A stretch of 64,000 bases of DNA from Ignavibacteriales bacterium UBA1304 (GTDB lineage Bacteria; Bacteroidota; Ignavibacteria; Ignavibacteriales; Ignavibacteriaceae): assembly GCA_002307295.1 (NCBI GenBank), contig DBTY01000007.1:1-64000 (forward strand), given 5' to 3'. Positions 15,861-25,675 of this stretch are shown here, in pieces. The position numbers and the translations under genes were made by a program. Under the pieces are notes generated by a model, which was not told the origin of the DNA, made no database searches, and worked only from the letters and a program-made list of their open reading frames with translations. The stretch's first letter is position 1. Each line of letters opens with the position of its first letter.

Positions 15861-17726
15861 ATGAGAATACCAGAAAATAAGATTGAAGAAGTCCGTAATG
15901 CCGCAAATATTGTAGACGTTATATCAGAATATGTATCGCTTAGAAAGAGGGGGAAAAATTATCTTGGCTTATGCCCGTTTCATAACGAAAAAACTCCTTC
16001 GTTTACTGTATCCTCAGAAAAGCAGATTTTCCACTGCTTTGGATGCCATGCCGGAGGAAACGTTTTTAAGTTCCTTATGGACTACAAGAAAATTTCTTAT
16101 GTGGAGGCTATACAGGAGCTTGCCGATGAGTTTGGGATTACAATTGAATATGACGAAAAATACGTTGAAATTCAGAGCGAGCAGGAAATACTTTACGATA
16201 TAAATACTGTGGCCGCAAAGTATTTCTCTAATAATCTGCTTAGCGCATCCGAAGGCGAGACTGCAAGAAAATATTTTGCTGAAAGAAAACTTAAGCAGCA
16301 GTCGTTACGGTCGTTTGGACTTGGATACTCTTATAGCGCGCGGGATAGTTTTGTAAAGTACGCAAAAGAAAACAAACTCGATCTGGATAAGTGCATCCAC
16401 TTAGGGCTTATTGGCAGGTATGACGACGGCAATTATTACGATAAATTCAGCTCAAGAATAATCTTCCCTATATTTTCGCCAAACGGGCGGGTAGTAGCTT
16501 TTGCAGGCAGAATATTTGACGACAGGGAAAACTGGGCAAAATATCTTAATTCTCCTGAATCGTCTATATACCACAAAGGGAAAATACTTTACGGGCTTTC
16601 TCACGCAAAAGACGAGATAAGACGGCAAAATAAAGCCATTCTTGTTGAAGGCTATATGGATTTAATTTCGCTGCATCAGAGCGGAATAAAAAACGTAGTG
16701 GCTGTTTCGGGAACTGCATTGACGGAAGACCAGATACAGCTGCTTTCGCGCTATACTAAAAATGTGATACTTCTTTTTGACGCTGATAATGCGGGCATAA
16801 AAGCTTCTATGCGCAGTATAGAGCTGCTGTTAAAGCAGGAAATGGAGGTTCGCGTTATTTCTTTGCCTAAGGGAGAAGATCCGGATTCGTTTGTTAATAA
16901 TTTTGGTAAAGAAAAATTTGAAGAATTAGTTAAATCCGCCAAGAACTTTCTTGAGTACCAGACTGCTTTTTACGAAAGCCAGGGCCTGCTTGAAGACCCA
17001 ATGAGGCTGACGGAAGTAATTAAAGAACTTGTTAAAACGCTTGCCTTAATAAACGACGAACTTAAAAGAAACTTGCTGCTTAAAAGCATAGCCAAGAAGT
17101 TCAACATTCGCGAAAATCTGCTTGAAGACGAATTAGAAAAAATAATTAACGTAACCAACAAAACAGCTGAACAAAAAAATAATGTAGTTAACGAAAAAAA
17201 CGCGGAAGAAAAACGAGTCCGCGAAAGCAAGAAAGAAAAAGTTCAGGGGGAAAACCTTGCAATTGAGCGGGATTTGATAAAGCTGCTTTTTGAAGGGGAT
17301 AAAAAAATATTGGGCTTTATAGCTTCCTATGTAACTCCAGAAAGCCTTTCTGATGAGACAAATAAGGAAATATGCAGGAAAGCCCTGGACGAGTACTTTG
17401 CAAAAAAAGATATATCGGCCGCGGCGCTGACTGAAATCTTTCCAGAAGAAGAAATTCAGGATTATATTTACGAAATAACCTTTGATAAATACTCGACAAG
17501 CAGAAGATGGGCCGAACGTAATCTTATGGACGACGGGAAATCTAATCTGCCAAAGCAGGCCGAAGACATTGTGAAAAACTTTCTTCTGATAAAAATAGAC
17601 GAAAGAATAAAGGATAACCTCCAGCGACTTGCCGAAGCGGATAACGAGGAATTAGTAAAGGGACTGATGAAAATTATTGACGAACTGACTCAATCAAAAA
17701 AAGAAATAGCTAATATTAAATTTTAA
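15861..17726 (+). CDS. dnaG: DNA primase
   Basis: 621 residues. It makes RNA primers for replication. The N-terminal zinc ribbon has C38, H41, C59 and C62 (CPFHNEKTPSF, HCFGCHAGG). The catalytic core has the TOPRIM motif EGYMD at 263-267 and DAD at 307-309 in LLFDADNAG. A Lys/Glu-rich linker (about 425-475) leads to the helicase-interaction domain. The ATG at 15861 starts the conserved sequence RIPENKIEEVRNAANIVDVI with no extension. It is divergent from the DJ-1/ispG pair and its 3' end overlaps the convergent TIP30-like gene by 4 nt. Confidence 0.96.
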   Translation: MRIPENKIEEVRNAANIVDVISEYVSLRKRGKNYLGLCPFHNEKTPSFTVSSEKQIFHCFGCHAGGNVFKFLMDYKKISYVEAIQELADEFGITIEYDEKYVEIQSEQEILYDINTVAAKYFSNNLLSASEGETARKYFAERKLKQQSLRSFGLGYSYSARDSFVKYAKENKLDLDKCIHLGLIGRYDDGNYYDKFSSRIIFPIFSPNGRVVAFAGRIFDDRENWAKYLNSPESSIYHKGKILYGLSHAKDEIRRQNKAILVEGYMDLISLHQSGIKNVVAVSGTALTEDQIQLLSRYTKNVILLFDADNAGIKASMRSIELLLKQEMEVRVISLPKGEDPDSFVNNFGKEKFEELVKSAKNFLEYQTAFYESQGLLEDPMRLTEVIKELVKTLALINDELKRNLLLKSIAKKFNIRENLLEDELEKIINVTNKTAEQKNNVVNEKNAEEKRVRESKKEKVQGENLAIERDLIKLLFEGDKKILGFIASYVTPESLSDETNKEICRKALDEYFAKKDISAAALTEIFPEEEIQDYIYEITFDKYSTSRRWAERNLMDDGKSNLPKQAEDIVKNFLLIKIDERIKDNLQRLAEADNEELVKGLMKIIDELTQSKKEIANIKF

Positions 17727-18394
17727 TAATTGCCGTCCGCAATACGTTGAATTTCATCCGATTCAAAAATCTTTATTCCCTCTTCATTTTTCTTCGCAAT
17801 TTTAATCATCGCGCCCGCAACGTCGGCGGCTTTAATAGAACGGTATTTTTTAAGGCTCCCGACAAAAATAAAAGAAAAAATACTCATTAGAATAGTCATA
17901 CATTTTTCGCTAAACCGGTATTCTTTTCTACTTCCGGTAAGCAGCGAAGGTCTGAGAATTTTAATACTATTATAACCAAGTTTGGAAATGCTGTCTTCAG
18001 TATCGCCTTTAACTCTTTTGTAAAAGATAGACGAATCCGAATCGGCTCCGGCAGAGGAGACGATAATAAATTGCTCGGCGCCGTTTACAAGCCCTGTTTT
18101 AGCGGCTTCAAACGCATAGCTGTAATCTACTTTAATAAAAGCTTCCTGCGAGCCGGCTTTTTTTATAGTAGTTCCTAAGCAGCAGAAGATATCATCGGCT
18201 TTAAATAAATCGTCGTAAGAGGAAATACTATCGAAGTTGATAACAAGCTGTTCAAGTTTTTCGTGTTCTATTTGCAGCGGTTTTCTGACCGCCGCTTTTA
18301 CTTTGTCGTAATCGTTGTCGTTAAGAATCTGGTTTAATAAATTAAGTCCAACTAATCCCGAAGCTCCAATTACTAAAGCTGATCTATAAGGCAT
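17723..18394 (-). CDS. NAD(P)-binding Rossmann protein, HTATIP2/TIP30-like
   Basis: 223 residues. The N-terminal VIGASGLVG gives the GxxGxxG dinucleotide site at 10-16. CLGTTIKKAGS and FIIVSSAGADSDSSIFYKRVKG are the blocks seen in atypical short-chain dehydrogenases of the TIP30/NmrA-like group, with a YxxxK-like catalytic pair (Y-K in FYKRVK). SIKILRPSLLTGSRKEYR is also typical. The substrate is unknown. It is convergent with dnaG, overlapping by 4 nt. Confidence 0.8.
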   Translation of the reverse strand: MPYRSALVIGASGLVGLNLLNQILNDNDYDKVKAAVRKPLQIEHEKLEQLVINFDSISSYDDLFKADDIFCCLGTTIKKAGSQEAFIKVDYSYAFEAAKTGLVNGAEQFIIVSSAGADSDSSIFYKRVKGDTEDSISKLGYNSIKILRPSLLTGSRKEYRFSEKCMTILMSIFSFIFVGSLKKYRSIKAADVAGAMIKIAKKNEEGIKIFESDEIQRIADGNY

Positions 18395-19302
18395 ATATTA
18401 AGCATTAAGAATATTTAAATGAGAAATCAAATATATTTGATTCCCAAACTGAAAACAATTTTTTTTAATATTTAAATATACATATATTCCTGCGGGAAAA
18501 TAACACTTGACAAAAAAGTGGAATTGATTTAATTTTTCTCAGCTAAATAATATATGCCAGAGGAGGGGAAATCCTGTCGAATGTATAAGCTCCTATTCCA
18601 AACCCTCATAATTGAAAGTTATCGTATTTGTCTGATGCGATAGAATTTGTTCTTTTACCATATTAGTCTAAAATTCCTATCCGAAAAAATAATGAATGCA
18701 TTTGAAGCTTTTTGAACTTTAACAATAGACTAGGTGAAAATAACAGTTGTAGAATATCCCGGCTGAAAGAAAAAGTTAAAAAAAACTGTAAGAGTATTTT
18801 TGCGGAGAAAACGATGGAATAATTAGAGATGGAATTTTGTAGTCCGATTTATGTTTGGCGGCAAATAAGAGGAATTTTGGGGCAAAATGATTATTTATTT
18901 TTAGGAATATTATTCCCTTCTGTTTTTTTTGAGCGAGTCTGCCAAATAATAAAAAGAACAGTTGAATACATGCGAGAATGATTACAGCCCCTATTAATGC
19001 AGGTAAAAAACATATATAGTAAAGAACGAAAGATCAAAACCGAGCCGATTTTCGAGATAAAAATTAATGGCAAGAAATAAAAAAAAAAAATCAAAAATAT
19101 TTTTTTTTATGAAACATATTTTATTATGTTAAAAAAATAAGAAAATAACAGAAAAAAATATAAAGTTTTTAAATGGAGATTAAATATTTTCACTTGGCTG
19201 GCGGAAAACTCCCGGGAACAGAAATAATTTAATCCCTTGGCACTATTTTAGCGTAAATGTGATTGAAAAATAAATTATTAAATATTGGCGCTTGGAGGTA
19301 AA
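18395..19302. other. About 900-nt intergenic region upstream of the TonB receptor
   Basis: No convincing gene. The stretch is AT-rich with many stops in all frames. A TTGACA near 18508 lacks a clear transcript. The only well-formed signal is the sigma-54-like element at 19237-19253 near the right end, followed by GGAGGT (19294-19299) as ribosome binding site. Frames within it encode only low-complexity peptides. Confidence 0.6.
19237..19253 (+). promoter_or_regulatory. Candidate sigma-54 (RpoN) promoter
   Basis: TTGGCACTATTTTAGCG keeps the -24 GG (19239-19240) and -12 GC (19251-19252) with exactly 10 nt between, and TTGGCAC is the -24 consensus. A start site about 12 nt further would leave a 40-nt leader carrying GGAGGT. 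The -12 half (TAGC rather than TTGC) is imperfect. No enhancer-binding protein gene is in the window. Confidence 0.5.
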
Positions 19303-22053
19303 ATGAGAATTCTTTTACAATCTCTCAAAACATTACTGTTCATTACTTTTATAACTCCATTACTTTACTCGCAAGCCGGTAAAATAGCCGGCCGAGTAGT
19401 TGACGCTACAACAAAAGAACCCCTCGGATTAGTAAATATAATTGTGGAAGGCACAGGCCTTGGGGCGGCGTCAAACATGGAAGGCTATTATAATATATTA
19501 AACGTTCCGCCCGGCACGTATAATATCAAGGCTTCCGCTATTGGTTTTAATAGCGTGATAAATAAATCGGTAAGGGTTTCTATCGATTTAACTACAAAAA
19601 TTAATTTCGAACTAGCTGAAACAAGCGCGATGCTAAACAAAGAAGTAGTAGTAATTGCTACAAAACCTTTGGTTACAAAAGATTTGACTTCGTCTACGGC
19701 TCTGATTGGCGCAGATGAAATATCTGTTCTGCCTGTAACTGAATTTCAGGACGTGCTTAAACTTAAAGCCGGCAACGTTGGCGGAAGCGTTCGCGGCGGC
19801 CGAAAGGGCGAAGTTGTTTATGCTATTGACGGAGTTCCTATGACCGACGTTTATGACGGCGGGACTGTGGTTGACGTCAGCACGGGTTCTATTCAGGAAT
19901 TACAATTTATCAGCGGAGCTTTTAACGCCGAGTACGGAAGAGCGTTATCCGGATATGTTAATATTGCAACAAAAGACGGAAATAATAAATTTGAAGGTTC
20001 GGTCTCTTCCTATTTGGGCGATTATCTAAGCAATCATACTGGAATCTTCAGGGGAATAAACAAATTTAATCCGACCTCCATCAGAGATTTTGAAGGCTCT
20101 GTTAGCGGTCCTATTGTTCCCAATAAATTATATTTTTATGGCAACGTCAGGTATATTTATTTCGGCGGCTGGCTGTATGGCAAGAAAGTCTTTAATCCAT
20201 GGGACATTACTACTAACCTAGGCTCAAGTTATCCAATAGAACAGAGATATAATATTCAAAAAACCGGGAATGGCGATCTTGTTTCTATGAACTGGAACGA
20301 GAAAATTTATGGACAGGGTAAATTAAGCTACCGTCCATTCAAGGACGTAAAGGTTACATATAATTACATTCTTGATAATGTAAAGTATCAGGATTATGAC
20401 CAGTCTTTCAGCTACGATCCTGAAGGCAACTATAGAAAATTCAGGAAAGGGAATACTAATATTTTAGGCATTACTCATACTCTAGGTTCTTCTACATTTT
20501 ATCAGTTGAACCTGTCTTATTTTTATAAGATGTACAGGCAGTATGTTTATGAAGATTATAACGATTCCCGGTATACGAATACTGCTTTATTAGGCGAGGC
20601 TCCGGCCGATGTGCCAAGCTTTAATACAGGCGGAACTCAAAACGGTCATTTCAAAAGATCTACCAGTACAATTGGGGTTAAATACGATATTACTTCGCAG
20701 GTAACTCAGGCTCATCAGTTAAAAGCCGGCGTCGAGTTTAACAGACATAATTTGTCTTTTGATAATATCACATTATATCAGGACGCTTCGTTAGGCGATC
20801 CGCAGACTACCAGGAATCCATATGCGCAAATGCGCCTTCCTGACGTAAATGACCCCAGCACTAATCTAAACATCGATATTTATAAACGAAACCCTATTGA
20901 GTTTTCTACTTATTTGCAGGATAAAATAGAGCTGAACGAACTGATAATAAATCTTGGCGTAAGATTCGATTATTTCCATCCTGACGGTAAACTATTAGTC
21001 GATCCTACTGATCCGGATATATACCGCCCTCGCAAAGCTTCGAATATTGCTGAAACTATTGAGCAAAGAAGAACTCACTGGTATAAAGATCCAACAGATA
21101 AAAAGAAATTCAGCCCAAGGCTTGGCGTCGCTTTCCCTATAACAGAGCGAGGCGTAGTTCATTTTTCTTACGGACATTTTTTCCAGATACCAAACTTTGA
21201 TTTATTGTATCAGAATCCTGAATTCAAATTTAGTCAGGGAACTGGAAACGTTGGAATTGCAGGCAACTCTGACCTAAATCCTCAACAGACGATAAGCGGA
21301 GAAATTGGTTTGCAGCAGGCGCTTAGCGACGATATTTCGGTTGATTTAACCGGGTATTTTAGAGATATAAGAAATCTTGCCGGCACAAGAGCAGATGAAA
21401 TTACTATGGCTGGAGGAGCCGGAACATACAGCCAGTATGTCAATAGCGATTTTGGATTTGTAAAAGGAGTTATTCTTACAGTTAATAAAAGGCTAAGTAA
21501 TAACTGGTCTGCTACTATTGATTATACATACCAGACCGCAAAAGGAAACGCGTCCGATCCTGCCGCTACAAGAAATGAAAAAGTAAATAATCAGCAGCCC
21601 GAAATTCAACTTGTACGGTTGGACTGGGATCAGACTCATACGGTAAACGTTACATTTAGCTTTGTTTCAGACGACAACTGGGGCGCAAGCATTATTGGCA
21701 GCTATGGCAGCGGTTTCCCTTATACTCCAAGTCAGTCGCTTAATATTTCTTCGCTTTTAACAAACAGCGAACTTAAACCGACTACTTTTAATGTAGATTT
21801 AAGAGCATATAAAGATTTTATGTTTAAACAATTTAAGCTGAGCGTTTTCTTAAGGGTATATAACCTGTTTGATACCGAGAATATGAATGGCGTTTACAGC
21901 GATAGCGGAACGGCTGATTTTACGGAAACTGAGTATTTGCAAAAGCAGAAAAATCTACCGGCGCTTGTAAACACGTTAAGCGAGTATTATAGAGTTCCTA
22001 CAAATTATTCTGAACCGAGAAGAGTAGAGTTTGGAGCTTCTATTTTCTTTTAA
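19303..22053 (+). CDS. TonB-dependent outer-membrane receptor with carboxypeptidase-regulatory-like N-terminal domain
   Basis: 916 residues from the ATG at 19303, which has GGAGGT 3 nt upstream. A TTG 18 nt earlier in frame would put the start inside that site. A signal peptide (about 1-23, ending LLYSQA) is followed by a CarboxypepD_reg-like beta sandwich (about 25-105, GKIAGRVVDATTKEPLGLVN), the plug (about 125-235, VYAIDGVPMTDVYDGG and NAEYGRALSGYVNIATK) and a long beta barrel ending in aromatic FF. It takes up large ligands or siderophore-like molecules with TonB energy. It heads a co-oriented set with a secreted Ca-motif protein and a PorV-like protein, a recurrent Ignavibacteria arrangement. 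The ligand is unknown. Confidence 0.9.
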   Translation: MRILLQSLKTLLFITFITPLLYSQAGKIAGRVVDATTKEPLGLVNIIVEGTGLGAASNMEGYYNILNVPPGTYNIKASAIGFNSVINKSVRVSIDLTTKINFELAETSAMLNKEVVVIATKPLVTKDLTSSTALIGADEISVLPVTEFQDVLKLKAGNVGGSVRGGRKGEVVYAIDGVPMTDVYDGGTVVDVSTGSIQELQFISGAFNAEYGRALSGYVNIATKDGNNKFEGSVSSYLGDYLSNHTGIFRGINKFNPTSIRDFEGSVSGPIVPNKLYFYGNVRYIYFGGWLYGKKVFNPWDITTNLGSSYPIEQRYNIQKTGNGDLVSMNWNEKIYGQGKLSYRPFKDVKVTYNYILDNVKYQDYDQSFSYDPEGNYRKFRKGNTNILGITHTLGSSTFYQLNLSYFYKMYRQYVYEDYNDSRYTNTALLGEAPADVPSFNTGGTQNGHFKRSTSTIGVKYDITSQVTQAHQLKAGVEFNRHNLSFDNITLYQDASLGDPQTTRNPYAQMRLPDVNDPSTNLNIDIYKRNPIEFSTYLQDKIELNELIINLGVRFDYFHPDGKLLVDPTDPDIYRPRKASNIAETIEQRRTHWYKDPTDKKKFSPRLGVAFPITERGVVHFSYGHFFQIPNFDLLYQNPEFKFSQGTGNVGIAGNSDLNPQQTISGEIGLQQALSDDISVDLTGYFRDIRNLAGTRADEITMAGGAGTYSQYVNSDFGFVKGVILTVNKRLSNNWSATIDYTYQTAKGNASDPAATRNEKVNNQQPEIQLVRLDWDQTHTVNVTFSFVSDDNWGASIIGSYGSGFPYTPSQSLNISSLLTNSELKPTTFNVDLRAYKDFMFKQFKLSVFLRVYNLFDTENMNGVYSDSGTADFTETEYLQKQKNLPALVNTLSEYYRVPTNYSEPRRVEFGASIFF

Positions 22054-22090
22054 TTATAAAATTTGAATGTAAAATAACGGATATAGCAAT

Positions 22091-25000
22091 ATGAAAATAT
22101 TTAAATATTTCTTGTTGATTTTTTTAACGATAACGTTCGGTTTTCTTTCTGAAGCTGACGCGCAGAAAAGAGTGACGACGCGCGGGACAAGCGTTGCCAG
22201 AAGAGTTGGCGTTCATAGAGGCAATCAGGTCAGAACGGTTTTCTCTAACTGGGGCGTTATTGCTCAGCCTTCTTCGCAGGGGCCAAATGGAGCCTGGAAG
22301 TATGATAATAACGGATATGTCGGCGACGTTTCTCCATTAGTTGGAGTTAAGCTGCCTGTAAAGGATTACACTGGCGACGGAGCGCCAGACACTATTGTTT
22401 CAGTGATTACTACTCCTGTCGACAGACCTGGTAAAGACGACCTTTCGCCAAGCGGTCAGTTTTGGGGCTTTGAACCGATTCCCGGTTTTTTTAATCCGGA
22501 TCATCCGACTACAGGCGAAGTCGGGAAAGGCGTCGCAATGAGTCACCAGCCAGACACCTGGCCTTCTCAATGGCCTGATTATCCTGATTGGACTTACAGC
22601 GGTTCCGCAATAAAAGAAAACGGCGTAGACGTTACTCCTAAAGTTGACTGGAATGGTTATTTTGGCAGGGGACAAATGAATGCCGATCAGGAAAGTTATT
22701 TCTGGATGGACGATAACCCTGACGAAAAAATGTTTTCGTTATACGGATTTACTCCTGATTCTACTGATCCTTCAAGAAGGGGACAGGGAATACAGGTAAG
22801 CGTGCGCGGTTTGCAATGGGCAAACTTTCTTGCACAGGATGTAATTTTCTGGGTATATAAAATAAAGAACGACGGAACTACCACTTATGATCAAACGGTA
22901 TTTGGAACGCTTGTTGGAACTTACGTTGGCGGAGCCGGCGATGAGTATAACGACGACGCTTCCTTTTTTGATATACGCGAAGCGATTACTTATACATGGG
23001 ATTTCGATCACTATGTTCGACCTACGGCTAACCCTAAATGGCTTCCTAACGCAAGCGCTGTAGGATATATTTCTTATGGCTTTTTGGAATCTCCTGGCAA
23101 CGGCGTTGACGGAATAGATAATGACGGCGATAACAGCAAGTTTAACGGGAGCGCTAAATATTTTACTGCGGACGATTTCAACCCACATACGGTTAAAGCC
23201 GGCGATAAATTAATTCTTATTGATAAAAAAACTTTTAAGCGAACTGCATTTACTATGCCTAACGATACTGTAACAGTTCAGTCTATGGGCGTAAATTTCT
23301 TCTTAAAACCTGACGTGACGGTTTTGCAGGAAGGAAATATTGATAATGCAGGCACGGTTAATCCAAACGCTTATGACGGAATAGACAATAATCTTAACGG
23401 TCTTATTGACGAAAGCTATATTGTCCATTACCGACAGTACAAAAAGTCTCCAGCCGGCGTAGTGCTTATTGATACGCTTTCTCCTGTTCAGCATTTTGAT
23501 TATGTAAACGGCATTGGCCTTACAGACCCTATGATTGACGAAAAGAGAGACGACGGCATTGATAACGATAAAGACTGGACCGCTAAGACTGACGATGTTG
23601 GAGCCGACGGAAAAGCCGGGACTCATGACTTTGGCGAAGGAGACGGAATTCCTACGGCTGGCGAACCGGATTTTGACGCTACTGACGTGCATGAATCCGA
23701 TCAGTTAGGCTTAACAAGTTTTCAGTATTTTACGCCTGCGAGCGATATTAAAATGTCTGACGAAAACGCTATGTGGCGTAGATTAAAACCCGGGTATTTT
23801 GACGTGCCTACTTCGGTTGTTAACAACGTTGCGACTAAAGGAGAAGACGGCGATTTTATTTATGGCTCCGGTTACTTCCCGTTGCTTCCTGGAAAGGTTG
23901 AAAACTTTTCTCTTGAATTTGGTTTTGGCGACGATTACAAAGGCGTTATTAAAACCAAGCGCGTAGCTCAGATGATTTATAATGCAAATTATAACTTCCC
24001 TAAACCGCCTGATAAACCTACATTGACTGTAGTTCCAGGCGATAAAAAAGTCACTTTGATTTGGGATAAAATTGCAGAAAACTCAATTGACCCGACTACA
24101 AAAGAAAAAGATTTTGAAGGATATAAAATTTATAAAGGCACGGACCCCGATTTTACCGACGCGCATGTAATTACAGACGGTTCCGGATCGGCTGTATTTT
24201 ATAAACCTCTTGAACAATTTGATTTGGCGGACGGAATCACAGGTTACTTTGTATCTTCTTCTAACCTTTATGATTTAACAAGCGGAGCTCCTTATTATTT
24301 AGGCAGCGATAATGGTGTAAAAAACTCATATGTAGATAACGATGTTATTAACGGAAGAGTTTACTATTATGCAGTAGTAGCTTATGACAGGGGCAAAACT
24401 GAATCGGATATTTTCCCTTCAGAAAATACTAAGTTTATTTCAAAAGACGCTACTGGGCTTATATCTACCGATATAAATACTGCCGTAGTAACTCCTAATG
24501 CGCCTGTTGCCGGGTATGTCGCTCCGGCTTCAGGGAAACTTCTTGATCGTGCTGCGGGTTACTCTACGGCTGTTCCTTATTTTGAAGTTGTAAACCCAAC
24601 TAAAGTTAAATCAACAACTTATGAAGTTACATTTAAAGATTCTCTTGTAAGCGGAATAAGCATAGGATATGCATTTTCGGTAAGGGATACAATTCAAAAT
24701 AAATATCTTCTTCAAAACGACGTAAATTTATTGGCTTCTAACGGAGACGTGTTTGACGGATTAAGGCTTTCTTTTAATACAAGCTATCAAAAGCCAGACA
24801 GTATAAAAATAAATCAGAATGTTTCCGGCTGGAAGGTTCATAATCCTAAAGACGATACTTTGAAAACTTTAGGCTATTCTGTAATTCAGTATATTGATAA
24901 TACTAATAAAGTATATGGATCAAAGTTCCCGCGCGATTATGCAATAGTATTTAACAACGATTACAAAGATTCTTCAAATAATCTAAGCCCATTATTCAAA

Positions 25001-25642
25001 TTTGACGCGCCGGCAGTAAAGAATATCAACTTTAAGATTTATGACGTTTCGAACGTTAATGAAATCAAACAAATTAAGTTTATGTTCTTTGAATTAAGCG
25101 ACGCTAAAAAAGACACGCTTTCTAACGACGATATTATAGTATGTTCCGATCCTACGGGTACGGCTGTTTCGTGGGAGCTTGTATTTTCTAATGAAAGCTC
25201 TTATGTGCCCAAAGCGGGAGATACTTTATTAATATCATTTATTAAACCATTCAACTCTACCGATAGATTTGTATTAACTACAAATGCAGCCGCTTATGAC
25301 GCTAACCTGGCTAAGGGGAGAATGGATAGAATAAAAGTTGTGCCAAACCCATATGTTTCCACAAACGTTTTTGAACAGGCTCTTCCTTCTACTATAAGAG
25401 GAAGAGGCGAACGAGTCGTATACTTTACTAATCTTCCGGTCAAAGCGAAAATCCATATATTCTCTTCAAGCGGAGATCATGTAAGGGATTTGGAACATGC
25501 AGGCGATTTGAATAACGGTACCGTAAGCTGGGACTTAAGGACCAAAGAAGGCTTAGACGTGGCTTACGGCGTATATTTCTATATAGTTGAAGCCCCTGGT
25601 TTTAGCGATAAGAAATTTGGTAAAATAGCATTAATTAAGTAA
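22091..25642 (+). CDS. Large secreted protein with Asp-rich calcium-type motifs, Fn3-like region and C-terminal sorting-like domain
   Basis: 1183 residues. A signal peptide ends at about residue 24 (SEADAQ). Several Asp/Asn loops such as DGIDNDGDN (near 339), AYDGIDNNLNGLIDE (near 430) and DDGIDNDKDW (near 488) look like calcium-binding thrombospondin-3/dockerin-type loops. A fibronectin III-like segment (about 640-790, KPTLTVVPGDKKVTLIWDK, GYKIYKG) follows. The end (about 1080-1183), RIKVVPNPYV...GTVSWDLRTKEG...VAYGVYFYIVEA, is a FlgD/T9SS-like C-terminal fold. It is 37 nt after the TonB receptor and directly before the PorV-like gene, so probably a surface partner of both. No enzymatic motif was seen. 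Confidence 0.8.
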   Translation: MKIFKYFLLIFLTITFGFLSEADAQKRVTTRGTSVARRVGVHRGNQVRTVFSNWGVIAQPSSQGPNGAWKYDNNGYVGDVSPLVGVKLPVKDYTGDGAPDTIVSVITTPVDRPGKDDLSPSGQFWGFEPIPGFFNPDHPTTGEVGKGVAMSHQPDTWPSQWPDYPDWTYSGSAIKENGVDVTPKVDWNGYFGRGQMNADQESYFWMDDNPDEKMFSLYGFTPDSTDPSRRGQGIQVSVRGLQWANFLAQDVIFWVYKIKNDGTTTYDQTVFGTLVGTYVGGAGDEYNDDASFFDIREAITYTWDFDHYVRPTANPKWLPNASAVGYISYGFLESPGNGVDGIDNDGDNSKFNGSAKYFTADDFNPHTVKAGDKLILIDKKTFKRTAFTMPNDTVTVQSMGVNFFLKPDVTVLQEGNIDNAGTVNPNAYDGIDNNLNGLIDESYIVHYRQYKKSPAGVVLIDTLSPVQHFDYVNGIGLTDPMIDEKRDDGIDNDKDWTAKTDDVGADGKAGTHDFGEGDGIPTAGEPDFDATDVHESDQLGLTSFQYFTPASDIKMSDENAMWRRLKPGYFDVPTSVVNNVATKGEDGDFIYGSGYFPLLPGKVENFSLEFGFGDDYKGVIKTKRVAQMIYNANYNFPKPPDKPTLTVVPGDKKVTLIWDKIAENSIDPTTKEKDFEGYKIYKGTDPDFTDAHVITDGSGSAVFYKPLEQFDLADGITGYFVSSSNLYDLTSGAPYYLGSDNGVKNSYVDNDVINGRVYYYAVVAYDRGKTESDIFPSENTKFISKDATGLISTDINTAVVTPNAPVAGYVAPASGKLLDRAAGYSTAVPYFEVVNPTKVKSTTYEVTFKDSLVSGISIGYAFSVRDTIQNKYLLQNDVNLLASNGDVFDGLRLSFNTSYQKPDSIKINQNVSGWKVHNPKDDTLKTLGYSVIQYIDNTNKVYGSKFPRDYAIVFNNDYKDSSNNLSPLFKFDAPAVKNINFKIYDVSNVNEIKQIKFMFFELSDAKKDTLSNDDIIVCSDPTGTAVSWELVFSNESSYVPKAGDTLLISFIKPFNSTDRFVLTTNAAAYDANLAKGRMDRIKVVPNPYVSTNVFEQALPSTIRGRGERVVYFTNLPVKAKIHIFSSSGDHVRDLEHAGDLNNGTVSWDLRTKEGLDVAYGVYFYIVEAPGFSDKKFGKIALIK

Positions 25643-25675
25643 ATGATTTTTAGTATTTACTACCGGAGTTTAACA

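Noticed and set aside
18891..19094. 67-residue minus-strand frame in the intergenic gap before the TonB receptor
   Set aside because: Low-complexity Phe/Ile-rich start from poly-T, no ribosome binding site, no family resemblance.
22772..23188. Long antisense frame under the 1183-residue protein gene
   Set aside because: It mirrors the codon pattern of the secreted protein and lacks a start signal.
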